Positions 44,601-57,111 of a stretch of 64,000 nt of DNA are shown piece after piece. Under the pieces are notes generated by a model. That model was not told the origin of the DNA. It did no database searches and saw only the letters and a program-made list of their open reading frames with translations. Positions within the stretch are counted from its first letter, which is position 1; each line of letters opens with the position of its first letter. The stretch is from Petrosia ficiformis (lineage: Eukaryota > Porifera > Demospongiae > Haplosclerida > Petrosiidae): contig OX345636.1 of assembly GCA_947044365.1 (NCBI GenBank), positions 2,252,001 through 2,316,000 of the forward strand, given 5' to 3'. The position numbers and the translations under genes are program-made.

Positions 44601-47600
44601 GTGCTGTGTCCACACATTTTCCATGAAGATTATAATTTGCATTTGGGAATGTGAACACACAGTTTATTAAGTATTGGATGTATAAAGAGTCTAGACTTGT
44701 CGAACTGTAAAGAAAATTAATTATGCTACATCACTTTGTAAATAATTTTTAGAATGCAAAACACTAGGGATAATAATTATTACTTCAAAATATTAGAATA
44801 AGTACACAAGATCTTTTTTGTAAATGAATTGATCATAATACTCATCATTGTTTAAGTCTCTTATTATTCATCTCTGTTGGAAAGTATTTTAGTAAATATG
44901 ATTGATGTTATGAATGAGATCGTTCCAACTAGAAGTGACAGACAATGATATTGGGTTCATGAATTATAAACATAAGAAATAAAATTATCAGTTTCCAGTA
45001 TCACAGTTTCTATAGAAACTTTGACAGAGCCACAGATAGACTGTAAAATCTAAGCTGCTGGGAATATAATACAATGATGGAGTTGTGAGTACCATCATAT
45101 CCCTAATTATCTATTAGGTTATAATAATAGAAATAATACCAAGTCTTATAGTTTGTTTTTTTTTTTTTTTGAATTTTTGAATTGCAATAATTACACACTT
45201 GCACCAATAGATTACATAAAACTGACCAATTCCGCTTTCACTTTTGCCTTAGGCATTGTTGAACTTCTTCAATTCTTGATGCGAAACAAATCTGCAGCAT
45301 TTGACGTTTCTCCAGCACGTTTGGAATTAAATACACGTAGTTGTTATACCGTATTTCTATTAAGCCGATTTATAAGCAATTACAGTTCATTACTGAATAA
45401 TTGTTCATGAGAATATCCTTTCAAATGGATATATTAGGTTACACTTCATGTGGGTGATTGTGGATTCTTGCAATATTCAAAACAGTGCTGTGATGAAGTG
45501 TGATGTAATGTCCAAATTGAGATTTGGGTCATGAATCATTTTAATTGTTAGTGTAGGTATAATTCATTATAACTACAGATTTTGGAGAATTTATAACATT
45601 TGATATTTTAAATTAAACAATAATAAAGATGACATAATCGTGTATTGTGATGAAATTGGACATTATATAAAGATAGAGCTACACTCTTCCTTTATTATGA
45701 AGGTTTAGAAGTTTATAACAAGAAGTATGATAATTATAATAATTATTATGATAAAATTCATTGTGTTTAATTATTGTTTTCTGCAGTCTTGAATCATGGT
45801 CAGTAGTCCAACTGCATTATAGAAGCTGTTGCAAGTACACCTGGTCTTGTCCTACACTGTCTTCAGATTCAGAATCTATACACATGGGTTATTTTAACCT
45901 TCATTTGGTGACAAAAATACCATGAATTTGTACTTATAATAACAAAATGATGGCGGAAAAATAACAAAAACATTCATGTATACAATAATGTTGTCTATAT
46001 AATTACATATGTATATGTATAAAATTATACATAATTATATATTACATATATATATATATATGTATATACATATATAATTATATATAATATATGTACCACA
46101 CAGGTATATATATATATATACATCATATATACAACCATTAATTAAATAGGAATTATTATGTATATACTTTTTATACTATATAGTCTGAATAGATCGTGAT
46201 CAAAAGAAATTAATACTACCAAACTGGATACCATTGAATTAATTTCAGTATGAGTCAGTAGGGTATTATTGAAACTCTTGTAGCAAACCAAGTCAATTTT
46301 ACAATGTAATTACGAGGCATGGAATTTTAAGTTTCCTTAAAGATCATTTGGGCAACCATTAGGAGTAATTGTTTGATAAATTTTAAATAGCTAAATTAAG
46401 AAGAGAGACATGATGTCCACTTCTAATAAATTGTCAGTTTCCAAAAGACACTAATATTCTTAAGTGTGTATTGTATCAAGTATACACACTGTAATTAAAA
46501 TCTTAATAACTGACAATGTAAAAGGTAATTTCAGATGGTCATCTTTGATTCGTAGTGATTACCAGGGCTTCCATGTTTCACATGAGAGGAGTCACACACT
46601 ATGTACCCCTCCACTTATGGTCATGCAGTCTGAGAGCCTTCCCAACGGAAAATTGCTTCCTATATATACATATAAAGTCATGTCTTGGCAATATCTTGAG
46701 TCATAATACTTCAAAACAAAAAATACATTTTTGCAGACTTTCTTTCTTAATAATCATACATAGGAAGCTACTAAATATAAAAACAATTATAAATTAGCTG
46801 TGGGAGTCAATGTAGTTTGTGTTGACACAGGATGTTTATACTATGATCACATAGTGTAAGATCTGTGGTTAAATTGAAGCTTTACTATAGCAAGACACTA
46901 TATACATGTATATGCAAATATTTACATTCCTAACTGAATTAGTACACATATTAAACTACCAAACCTTACAATACGATTGTTTCTTGTTATTTCTAGAGAA
47001 GGTAACTACACTAGATATACACAATTTTACCATTTATTGCTGAAATGAAAAAAAAAATGCTAGCACACTTAAAACTACACATCAAAACATGGTGGGCAGA
47101 GGCAACCAGTAAAAACTATGTGTGCATTTCTATCTAAAGCTAATGGTTTTTGAAGGGAAGTGAGTTAAACAGAACCCTATTTCTACCCCTTGGATAAAAA
47201 AGAGTTGACCTTTGAACTCTAAAATGACAGAACCTTGAAAACTATATAGAGACCATTTTTATCACACTCAATATGGTAACTACTATCTTATATACTCAAA
47301 GTGTCGCGACTTCTCTGCAAACATAATAATCACAACTAAGATGAAATATATGAGTAATCAAACTCAGTTTGAAATGCCAATGAATGAAACAGATTAAATG
47401 AACCAGGTATACAATGTACAGAGACATGCATTAATGAGGCTAGTTAAATCATAGTAATTGCTTAACAGCAAGGTGTCAAAAGAGGAAGTCTGGCTAATTA
47501 GTATATTTAGATTGGTGTGAGAATGTTGTTTATGTACTGTGGGCACAATACATAAGATCAACCAATAATAGTAAACTGACTCATTATAGAACTTCAGTTA

Positions 47601-50130
47601 AAGAAATTTGTTATTGTATGCAATGCATGGTAACAACCAATCTTTTTTTACAGTAATAATTAACACAAGATTCACATGCATACATAATTATATGTATGTA
47701 TAGTAGATTTGGAAAGTTTCGTATATACAGGCATTCATTTTAGAAAACTTTAATTTCAGTAGGCCAGACAAAACATGAGTAATAGATGTTTTCCTTCAAA
47801 TTAAATTTGACAGTCTCCAGACCACAGTGAATATTATGAATACAATTGAGTTATCTTGTTCACATATTGTTCAAAGTGATTATTTTACAAAGCACATCAG
47901 CTGGCTTGGGCTGGCTTTAAAAGCATCAAGAAGATGACATGAGAAAGGTAGCACTATTTGTATTCACAAATTAGAAAATTGTAGTGAAATTTTATACAGT
48001 AAGCAATGTGTATGATTTTGATCAGTTGGAATATTTTCTGATTGATGACTCTATCGTGTCTACCATCCGGTATAATCGAAACTTAATTCAAACATTCTGG
48101 AAGGTGTCTTTCAAGGTTCAAACTGCAATTACTCCACATAATTATGTACATGTACAATTACACATGCATGTGAACTAACATATTTGGAATCCACAGATTT
48201 TGTACATACGCACAACAGTATTCATCGATAATTGTCTTATCAGTATACATATCTACTGAATATGATAACCTTGAAGAAATTAAATTCATTTCATTGGTGT
48301 CAACAAAATTCCTAATTTCAATTTTGTTCAGTAGAAAATTTGGTAACAGAACCATGTTTGTTGCCATATGTGTGAATGCATTCAAATGATTATTAAATGC
48401 TTAAAAAGAGAATGAATGAATAATGAATAAATTACGGCTTGGAAAAAGCTTCATGTGGATTCGAATCTAAATTCTCCTTTTTCGCTGCCATGGCCACTTT
48501 AATGTTTGCACATACGCACTTGTTGCAGTAAGGTAGGTGCTGTGTTGCTGGGTGCTTGTGTCATTTCGTAGTCCAGTGATATCTCTAAATCCGAGTAGAA
48601 ATAGTAACAGGAACACTACTAGTACTTGTTGTAAAGCAATAAATTTTGGAAGCTTTGCATTGCCAATCAAGGAGAGAGCAACATTAAAAAAATATTAAAA
48701 ACAGGAACCCTCGAATCTTTTGGAATTTTTTATTGACTATTCGTCCTAGCTGAATACATGTACAGGTAGGTATACATCATTGTTATGCCACCACCCCCAA
48801 CATAAACATGTGTATGTTATAAAAATAATTTACAGGTTTATTATTATAATAGTAGGTACATTGTAGTAGTGAAACAGTTGTAATTACAATGGCTTCACAC
48901 CTTGACAATATTATGAAATGAGATCAGACAACTATACTGTGAATGGATGTATGTACATGTGTATTTATGTACATAATTATACATAATTATTATATAGGAA
49001 AATTAATTGTTATATATACAGGTACATATTGTATATGTATATCTTTATGTACATACATGTAAATATCAAAGCATGAAGGAAATTTCAGTATACAAAATAC
49101 TTTGTTAACTACATGTATGTATGTATTTAATTATTATATGAGTATATAATTAACATAGTATATGTATGTTGATACTAAAGAATGAAGGAAAGATAATCTT
49201 CATTTTAGTAAACAAAATAATTTGGGGAAATTATTCTAATATGACATAATACCGGCAATACATCTAAGTGAGGATGAACTTCCTCCATTTTTAGTATCAA
49301 CAGTAATTTTGATTTAAATATGTACATACATGTACACTAATAATTATTACATGTACATGTACATGTGAATGTAATAATGAAAATAACAAAAGTATTTACA
49401 TGTTAATACTAAAATGAATATTTAATTCCTTGTTTCTTTGGTTTACTATGTGTAATGAAATTATTTAGTAAAGCAAATAAAAAGAACATTGAAAACACAC
49501 CTAGTTGATTCTTATATTGGATGTACTCAAAAAGCGATAATTAAAGTTCTGCCAGTTCATATAATATTATCATTATAATTATGTATAGTCAATAATTACA
49601 TGTATAAGTTAACTAATACCTGAATTACAATTACAGATAACTTAATGGCTAATAAATCATTGTCTAGTTTAACATATATTCACAGTTCCAATAGAAGATA
49701 TAGAAGTAATCTATGTAACTTAGAAATAAAAAACAGTGAAAATTAATCTTGATCTTTTGCAGATCGCTTTTGAGTAGCATCTTTCAATACAACTTCTTTT
49801 AGTGTTGTCTTTTCTCAAAATGTTTGGGCTTGATTTCTTTTGATCACCACCCAAGAAAAAAAAAATTTTACTTCATTCTAATTTAGCAGGTCGCAAACAC
49901 TACAAAGGTACATAACCAAACCATTAACTAGTAACACAGCAATATGAATAGGAACATTGAAAATATAATTATCATTAATAACATACAACAGGATTATCAC
50001 AAGATTTCTATATCAGGTTACTGTACTCTTGTGTTACAATGTACTTGAGCAAACACATAATAATCATGATAATTACATTATCATGTGATTACATGTACAT
50101 GTACAGAAGTGCCAATATAAGTTCCCATGG
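44601..50130. other. long AT-rich region without supported genes
   Basis: Includes TA-rich microsatellite at about 46020-46130 and many TACATGTACATG runs at 48950-49400. Weak open frames exist: plus 45153-45410, minus 48467-48670 with a hydrophobic stretch but no ATG, and a minus 24-codon tail near 49743-49815. None has a family match or flanking splice logic strong enough to call. Confidence 0.5.
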
Positions 50131-50329
50131 AACAGTGTACTAACCGGATCACCTGGATCACCGATGTTCAAGTACATGCTAGCTAACAAAAAAATGTTAT
50201 GGGCATATATACATGTAGCTACAATTATTATATGTGCACACATGTGTTAATATAACACATGTGTGAGACCTTGAGAGTGACCTTTTATTCACAGAGCTAT
50301 ATCTGTACTGTTGGAACTTTCAGTTTTCA

Positions 50330-51010
50330 AACGGAGGAGTTGATGCTTTCCTCCAACTAATGAAGCATATTTTTGGTATCTATGACTTTGTTATAAGGTC
50401 TTCCGTCTAACTGAGTAAGTTAGAGGTTTGTGTTGTGAAAAAAGTAGAGGCTATAAAGGTAAGTAAAAGTGTGAGCATTGCTCTTTGGACCAATAAATTT
50501 TCAAGCACTCGCCTTGCTATTTTCCTGCTGATAGCGAAGCATAAATTTATCATCTGTGGCTTTCTGAACTGCTCTTCTTTCCAGCAAAGGAAGCTAAAAA
50601 ACTCTAGTTTTATAAATTAGAAGTAGAGGTGAAAAAGGTTAGTTATTATATACTCCACCCACAATGTTTTGTTGAAAATTAATTTGGAAAAACAGCCAGA
50701 GTAATTATAGGGACGAGGATCGATGATCCAGCGATGCAGCAATTCGGCAATCTGGCTGATCTGGTTAGTACACTGCCCCAGTTACTATAGTATTATTGTA
50801 AAACATGTGTAGTATGTACAATAGGTTAAAAAACGCTAGAATTAATGTTTCATCAAATTTATTTAGCAATTTTTGACAGCTTTATAACTATTGGAGCTTA
50901 CACAATTGAAGATTCCAACTTACTGTTTTCCTGCAACTGCTGACGAATGATTTTTACATCAATGGCTTTCTTAACAACTCTTCTTTCCAGTAAAGTAAGC
51001 AAGACAAATA
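50330..51010 (-). pseudogene. cluster of decayed exons related to 43581-43784
   Basis: Three minus-strand segments read as relatives: near 50350-50400 (LDGRPYNKVIDTKNMLH then a stop), near 50500-50590 (LLERRAVQKATDDKFMLRYQ, QENSK) and near 50935-51005 (LLERRVVKKAIDVKIIRQQL, QEN followed by a GTAAGT donor). The last is the best preserved and is flanked by a plausible acceptor (TTTCAG). A plus-strand relative may lie at 51110-51175. These look like local duplicates of the first exon of an ankyrin/Death-type gene without the rest of the gene. Confidence 0.45.
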
Positions 51011-51179
51011 TCTGAAAGTCAACTCTGGGTGACGCTGAAATTTTTTGTAAACGACTTATCTGTATAACTTGCGTATTTCAAATAACTCGGACTTCTAACT
51101 TACTTTTTTGAATAGAAGACCTTCTAAAGTGCACTAGATACAGAAATAATCTTCTTTCATGTCACAGGAAAGTAGCAAG

Positions 51180-52109
51180 GTGAGTATTTACACACAAAAC
51201 CATCTTGCATAAATCCTATGCATAACACATGCAATGCCATGCATGATATTTTAGGTAACGTTGTAGAGTACCTGACTTTATTACGTTACATACTAATGAT
51301 ACTATGATGGTACTTACTTTATCACAAGGTGATAATCAACTCTACTTCTAAGTAGTACTACAGTACTACTTTGTACTGAAATCATAGAAATGTGTGAATT
51401 CCCTTGACACTTGTTTGGTTTGTGATATCATAGTACTAAGGTATACATTTGAAGTACAGTGTACTTTACCAACAAAGTACACTATAGTCAAAAGAAGTAC
51501 AATGATAATATGTCAACTTAATATTGCTACATGTAGGTACTGTAGATGCATATTAAAATGGAACTTTTTATTGATGGCTACTGTACATACATTATTGCAC
51601 CCTTCTATTTCAAAATTGTGGCGAGAACAAAATATATAATATGTATATATACAAAACATGGAAAGCTATTATACAGAACACACATACTGTATTGGTGCAC
51701 TTACTGTGTCAATGAATAAGTCCAGCAAATCAATATGATTTTCTCAAAAACAACATGGTCCAAAGGATGAACAGATTATTGATTGTGAGAATCAGGAAGA
51801 CATTATCTATTGAGTATAACACAAATAGATTACATGTATATCCAGAAGTATCTTTTAGGTTTACCAACATAGACACAATATTATAAGTTTGATTTGTAGG
51901 GGGAGATATTCAGCCCACACAATTCCATATACAAATCTTACTTGATTTGGAAGTTAGTTTCTCAATACGCACAGCACAAAGCCTTTGTATGCTGTCCCAT
52001 CACTCTCCATATTCAACTTTTGCCCCTCCCCCTCAAAAATTTTCTATATAATTATGACAATAATTATTAACTACATGGAAAAACAATCAACTTAGAAACT
52101 TCATCAAAC
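51180..52109. other. non-coding spacer
   Basis: AT-rich, with AGTACTACAGTACTACTTTGTAC-type local repeats near 51350-51385. No gene supported. Confidence 0.5.
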
Positions 52110-52235
52110 AAGCAGCCACAAAGGGCTTAGAAAAGAACAATCAGCCACCCTTGCTTGAACAAATAACAATAAGCCACAATAGCTTAGATAAATTACAATC
52201 AGCCGCCATGGTTCAGAACATAAGCAGCCACACAA
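52110..52235. repeat. 29-bp minisatellite, about 4.5 copies
   Basis: AGCAGCCAC-type landmarks occur at 52111, 52140, 52169 and 52198 (period 29), then at 52223. Each unit is roughly AATCAGCCACNNNNGCTTAGA plus an A-rich tail. Confidence 0.8.
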
Positions 52236-53862
52236 ATTAAAAAAGGAATACTCAATGCCCAGTCATGAGAAACGAGAACAGTGGGCCAAAGACCCCCCGA
52301 AGGCCAGGCAACAGCCCCCCACCCATCCAGTATCCGTAATATTGTACATGGAACACAACCTATTAACCCTTTACAGATGTCAAAATGAATTAGTGTGTGA
52401 CTCCCGTTGAAGTCAGTGGATGTCACAAATTATTAGCAGTTGCAGTTGAAATTATACACAAGGCAGTCTCTACATGTACTTTAAAACAATGCAAAACATG
52501 ACTAGCCAATCCAATATTGTGGAAATAACAAATATACTAAGTGCTGTGTGACTATTATACTTTGAAGTGCTCGTCTTACTCTCTTAATTCTTACTGATAG
52601 CCAAATATATGTAACATCATACTACAATGTGAGAGACATAGAGTTGAAAAGAGTTATAGTTATTAAACACTCCATCCACACACTTTCTATAAACATTTAA
52701 TCACATCCTAACTTTCTAATTACAATATTTGAACAATAAATTATACAGTATTAAGGTGCTATACATCTACACTATAGTATATGGATTAGTGTTGCACTGA
52801 CACTGTAATATCAAATTATATAGCCATTTTCAGCGGTAGCTATCTCTATTTATTTTTATGGCCCGCATTTTAATTAAAACCAAATGAATTTGGTGTCCAA
52901 TTAATTTGGTGTCCAGGAAGACAAGTTCATGCACTTCATACATTTAGATAACAATGGCTAACATGACTTCCTGTTCAAATGCCCAGATAGTGAGTGTTTA
53001 AGGTAAGCATTTGCTCAAAATTATTATGAACCACTAGTGTGGTATTCACATGCAAATTTTGGAAGTAGTGCTAGGATGCTATTATCTACATGTAATTATC
53101 AGTATACATTGTATATCACCATATCATTTGTGGATACAATATCCCAAATATTTGGTTACAAAAATATTGAAAAGTACAGTCTAATAGATAATTATTGATG
53201 CCACACCCATATTTTCAAAAATACAGATGCCATAATGCCACAGTTACATAATTTATATAGGTGTTATACATGTAGCGACATACGTACATATTGTTGGAAT
53301 ATGAAATTCCCAAACTAATGTTGTCTTCCTTATGGAATAGAGCTGAAATGAATATTCATAAAATCATTCATGATTTCAGCAATGTAGTTTTGGTATTTGG
53401 CTATTTGTTGCACGTGCAGAAACAAAACAATTGTTGTTACAAGCATCTATAGCTCACCATATTCATATACATGTACATCGAAGTCTTCCATGTACATGAT
53501 GAAAATGGTGAGTGAGTTAGTACTGTACATAACGTTTCACTAGAAACAGGTTATGACAAATAATTAAGCTAATATTTCAATATATCTGGATCATTGTTCG
53601 ATTAAGGTCAGCGAGTATCTGTATACCAAAAATAGCATTGGTTTCAGCAGCTTCACCACAAATATAAAATCGATATAAAACCATACAAGTTGCATGAATC
53701 TAAAAATTAAGCCACACAAATTCTTAGCTATTATTTACACAGTTTAGCATTTTTTAACATTGAAAAATGAGGTATAATTATGGAGAAAAAAGTATCCCGG
53801 TGATTGCTTTTACCAACAGTATCAGGGACTCAGTAATATGGATAATTTTCTAGTGCCTGAAA
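52236..53862. other. non-coding spacer
   Basis: No supported gene. A locally GC-rich stretch at 52265-52325 (CCCCCCGAAGGCC) breaks the AT-rich background. Confidence 0.5.
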
Positions 53863-54161
53863 TAGTGGTGCACCGATATGAGATTTTACCGATATTCCGA
53901 TAAACATGCAGATAAATACTTTAGATATGTACCGATAACCGATACCGATCCGATATTAAATCTACCTTCTGGATTCTGATTCTTTCAATGAAAATGAGCA
54001 TTTTATAAGTATTCTAAAAGCAATTAATGATGCCTTAATCACCTGAAATGACATTATTGGTACACTTTTTTACAATATTATAAATAACCGATACCGATAC
54101 TAAAAATAATGGTCGACAATGACCGATACCGATTACCGATCCGATTATCGGTGCATCACTA
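53863..54161. mobile_element. hAT-type MITE, 299 bp
   Basis: Ends TAGTGGTGCACCGATA and TATCGGTGCATCACTA are inverted repeats, flanked by GCCTGAAA (53855-53862) and ACCTGAAA (54162-54169), an 8-bp duplication with one mismatch. The element is filled with CCGATACCGAT subterminal motifs, as in many hAT elements where transposase binds repeated subterminal sites. Similar ATCGGTATTGGT sequence at 33170 may be a relic. Confidence 0.8.
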
Positions 54162-54169
54162 ACCTGAAA

Positions 54170-55630
54170 CATGTTACATGTAGTTTATTATAGTTGAGTA
54201 TATATCAACTTTAAAAAGTTAAAATTTAAAACTGTAGGAATAAGTTTCAGCCATTAAAACAGCTATTAGTTCATTTCTATGTAGGCTACATGCAGTCTTT
54301 TTCCTGCTGCTTGAGTGCTAATTAATTGAACAATCCCTCAGGAATGATGTAACTTCCATACATGTGTATGTGTACAATTTGTTACATGACACAAACCTAT
54401 AAATATGCAATGCACTTTAAAACTGCAAAAAGCAATAATAGTGATGGTCCTGCTGGCCATAAAAAAAAGTATACCTGATTGTTTTGAACAATAATCTTTG
54501 CTGATGTCTGAAATTGAACAACCTGATAGAGTTACATATTTCATCTAAAAAAAGCTGTTGATTATAGTTCCCTCAAGCTGATCGCATGGGTATGATTATT
54601 TATTACTGGCACTTCAGATTACTTCCTTACAGTGGCCAGAATAACACATTGGATCTATTATTATAGCAAGTCGCTAATTACAAGACTCGGTCGCCAACCT
54701 CAGGTTTACATTTTTCATTTCCAGTATACACGCACTTTATTTATGGATATTTGGGCAATCTATATATATATATATATAATTATATATATACACGTTTATA
54801 TATATCATACTCACTGATAGTTAGGAAATATAGTCTGCCTTCGACTTAACTGAAATTTGACAACAGAAATATCTTGTCTCTTTTCCAAAAATTTAACTTT
54901 TTCATTTTTTCAAAAAAATTGAAAATGTAGTCATGTATGCCAACTCACAATGGCTGGTAGACACACAAGTCATTATTCAAGATTAATGTTTGAGCCTTTA
55001 ATAAGTGTATACAGTCCATGTAATGTTCAATGCTTCAGTAAAAATATATTATTTATTGCATGTTTTAGCTACTTTTTTTGCTGAGACTCACGTTACCACA
55101 GTTTCTAATTTTCAAAAATTTTAATAATCAAAATTATGGTAAATGTCAAATTTATGGTAAATCAAAATTATGGTAAATTTTATGGTTTCAGTGAAGTTAC
55201 AGAATTCAGCTTTCTTCAGCCTCTTGTAACTATAAAAGTAAAATGAATTTTCAGAAAACGGCTCTATTTGTTTTCTCAAAATACATTGTACTTGGTGCAC
55301 GCCATGATTGGTGGGGTGGGCATGGCTTTCGTGGTTTTGTACTTATTGCGATTGGAAAAATGGCAATTTTAACCATATTTCTTCAATTACAGGACAATAT
55401 AAAGCTGATCAGAAGATATGAAGGTTGCTATTACACCAGGTTAGAGTCATATTATATAATATTCTATTTTGAAACTGATTGGAGTCGCATCCGCCCACTC
55501 CCTAGTACCACCTTAATTAAATAAAATATTTGAAACCAAAAAAGTTTTTTTTAAATTCTGTTAAACCTGATTAGTACCGATTTTTCACCCCGAAAATAGA
55601 TTTCTATTACAACCCTATAAAGTCAAACCC
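54170..55630. other. non-coding region
   Basis: Contains TA runs near 54760-54800 and repeated AATTATGGTAAAT motifs around 55130-55180. A 93-codon plus frame at 55243-55524 has no recognisable features. Confidence 0.5.
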
Positions 55631-55636
55631 TATATA

Positions 55637-55688
<52 letters not shown>
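55631..55688. repeat. (TA)n microsatellite
   Basis: Nearly uninterrupted alternating TA for about 58 bases. Confidence 0.95.
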
Positions 55689-55689
<1 letters not shown>

Positions 55690-56069
55690 ATTATACATAT
55701 ATAATGAAATCAAATCATGATAAATTATGGAGGCAGAGCTACAGGACAATTCACCTTAATTCCAAAGTATCTCAGATACTCATCCTTGGTACACTCACTG
55801 GCCAGCAAGACTACAATCACTACATCCTTGGTTCAGTGTTCTTTCAAACTCATGAACACGCCCAGCAAGTCATATGACAAGAAGGAACAAGTCACGTGAA
55901 ATTAATTGTCTCCGCTGGTCACGTCGATCGAATAAAAGTTTTAGAATCACGCTATCTACAACAAACATTTAGTTCAGCGCCTCCACCTACATCGAAATAA
56001 TTATTTTACAGCCTATTGGATTCATATATATATAGGAAGTTGTAAAATTACAACCTTATAAAACTGAAA

Positions 56070-56420
56070 GGGCTAGGTCTCGCCCCTTCAAGGTCGAGGC
56101 GTCGAGGAACGGTCTGGCTAAAGCCAGCATCCGGCGCAGGAATTTAATTACGCGAAGCCGTGAACGGGCGGGTACCAGCACTCTTGTCGATCGATACCAT
56201 CGACTAGTCTCGATCACGTGTAGCCAGACCCAACTCTCTGTACGCCACACGTCGACGGCCGTAGCGGTTCCTGTGTCTTTAAATTCTGGGGATCCCTTAC
56301 GTTTGGGGAGTCGGGTCCCCATATTAACGGTAAAATAGGGACCCAGGTCCCTATTTTATTACGCATTTTGCTATTCGAATAGGGACCCCACTGGGTAAAA
56401 TGGGCACCCCCTTCAAACCA
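56070..56420. repeat. GC-rich repetitive block with GGGTCCC inverted motifs
   Basis: CpG-rich sequence very unlike its surroundings, with GTCTGGCTAAAGCCAG and inverted GGGACCCAGGTCCC-type motifs. A related GGGTCCC block is at 58470-58560. An 88-codon minus frame here is probably incidental. Confidence 0.5.
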
Positions 56421-56556
56421 TGCTAGCTGTTATTAATTTATTACGTATCTTACTACAATAAATGCAGCAGTAGAAGTGTAGCACATACAATTATAATTAT
56501 TTTGGTGTGTTCAGACTAGTTATGTCTTTCAGCTAGTGTTGTTGCTGGTTGATAGC

Positions 56557-56632
56557 TAGTCTCACGGGCCACGACCTAATCCGAACGAGGAAACGTTTCC
56601 TCGTTCGGATTAGGTCGTGACCCGCGAGACTA
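56557..56632. repeat. 76-bp near-perfect palindrome with no loop
   Basis: The arms meet at AAAC/GTTT (56594/56595): CCTAATCCGAACGAGG pairs with CCTCGTTCGGATTAGG, and the ends are TAGTCTC and GAGACTA. Only two short interior mismatches are seen. The TAGTCTC ends match other foldbacks in the window. Confidence 0.9.
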
Positions 56633-56639
56633 CATACAC

Positions 56640-57111
56640 TAGCCATCGCGCCAGGCCAATGACTAGCCAGCCACACCCTCTAAACGAGCGCATAATTGTA
56701 TTAATTTTATTTGATTATCTACCACTTGAGTGGGAACTTAGTTTGGTATGTTATTCATCAAATATTATAACTTCTACAACCTTTCCTTCTACCAGAGGGA
56801 AGTCATTTGGTACACAGGAAGACAATGCAGTCGTAGTGAGAATGTTTGTAATACAAAAGTTCGAAGTGAGAAGGAATGACTATTAAAGGATGTTCGTTTC
56901 GAGGATGTTTCGTGTTTAAATGAGTTAGTGGCTTGAAACTTCCTCAAACATACTCTTCATACTGCAAAACATAATAAAACACGGGAACTCTGAAATATGT
57001 AGCTACTGCAAGCACTTCTGTCTGCATGGGTTGCCCAGGAAGTAGGATTATGTAAGAGCTGTAAATGCTCTTCAAACGTAGGTTTGTTTGTTAATGGTAG
57101 TAGGTAGGTTT
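56640..57111. other. spacer beside the integrase-like gene
   Basis: No recognised feature; the integrase-like frame fades at about 57112 without an identifiable C-terminal exon. Confidence 0.4.

Noticed and set aside
45153..45410. Plus frame with ALGIVELLQFLMRNKSAA, vaguely ankyrin-like
   Set aside because: No ankyrin consensus beyond hydrophobic spacing and no partner exons on this strand.
48467..48670. Minus frame with a hydrophobic helix (VLVVFLLLFLLGF)
   Set aside because: No ATG in frame, no acceptor or donor support, no family.
49743..49815. Minus tail EKTTLKEVVLKDATQKRSAK ending in TAA, possible last exon
   Set aside because: Short, without a convincing acceptor or upstream exon.
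50712..50763. Small plus-strand block between TATAG and GTTAGT
   Set aside because: Frame ambiguous and no neighbouring exon; chance splice-like signals are common here.
55243..55524. 93-codon plus frame
   Set aside because: No recognisable domain, low-complexity surroundings.
56056..56322. 88-codon minus frame rich in Arg
   Set aside because: Lies in a GC-rich repeat block, where long frames are expected.
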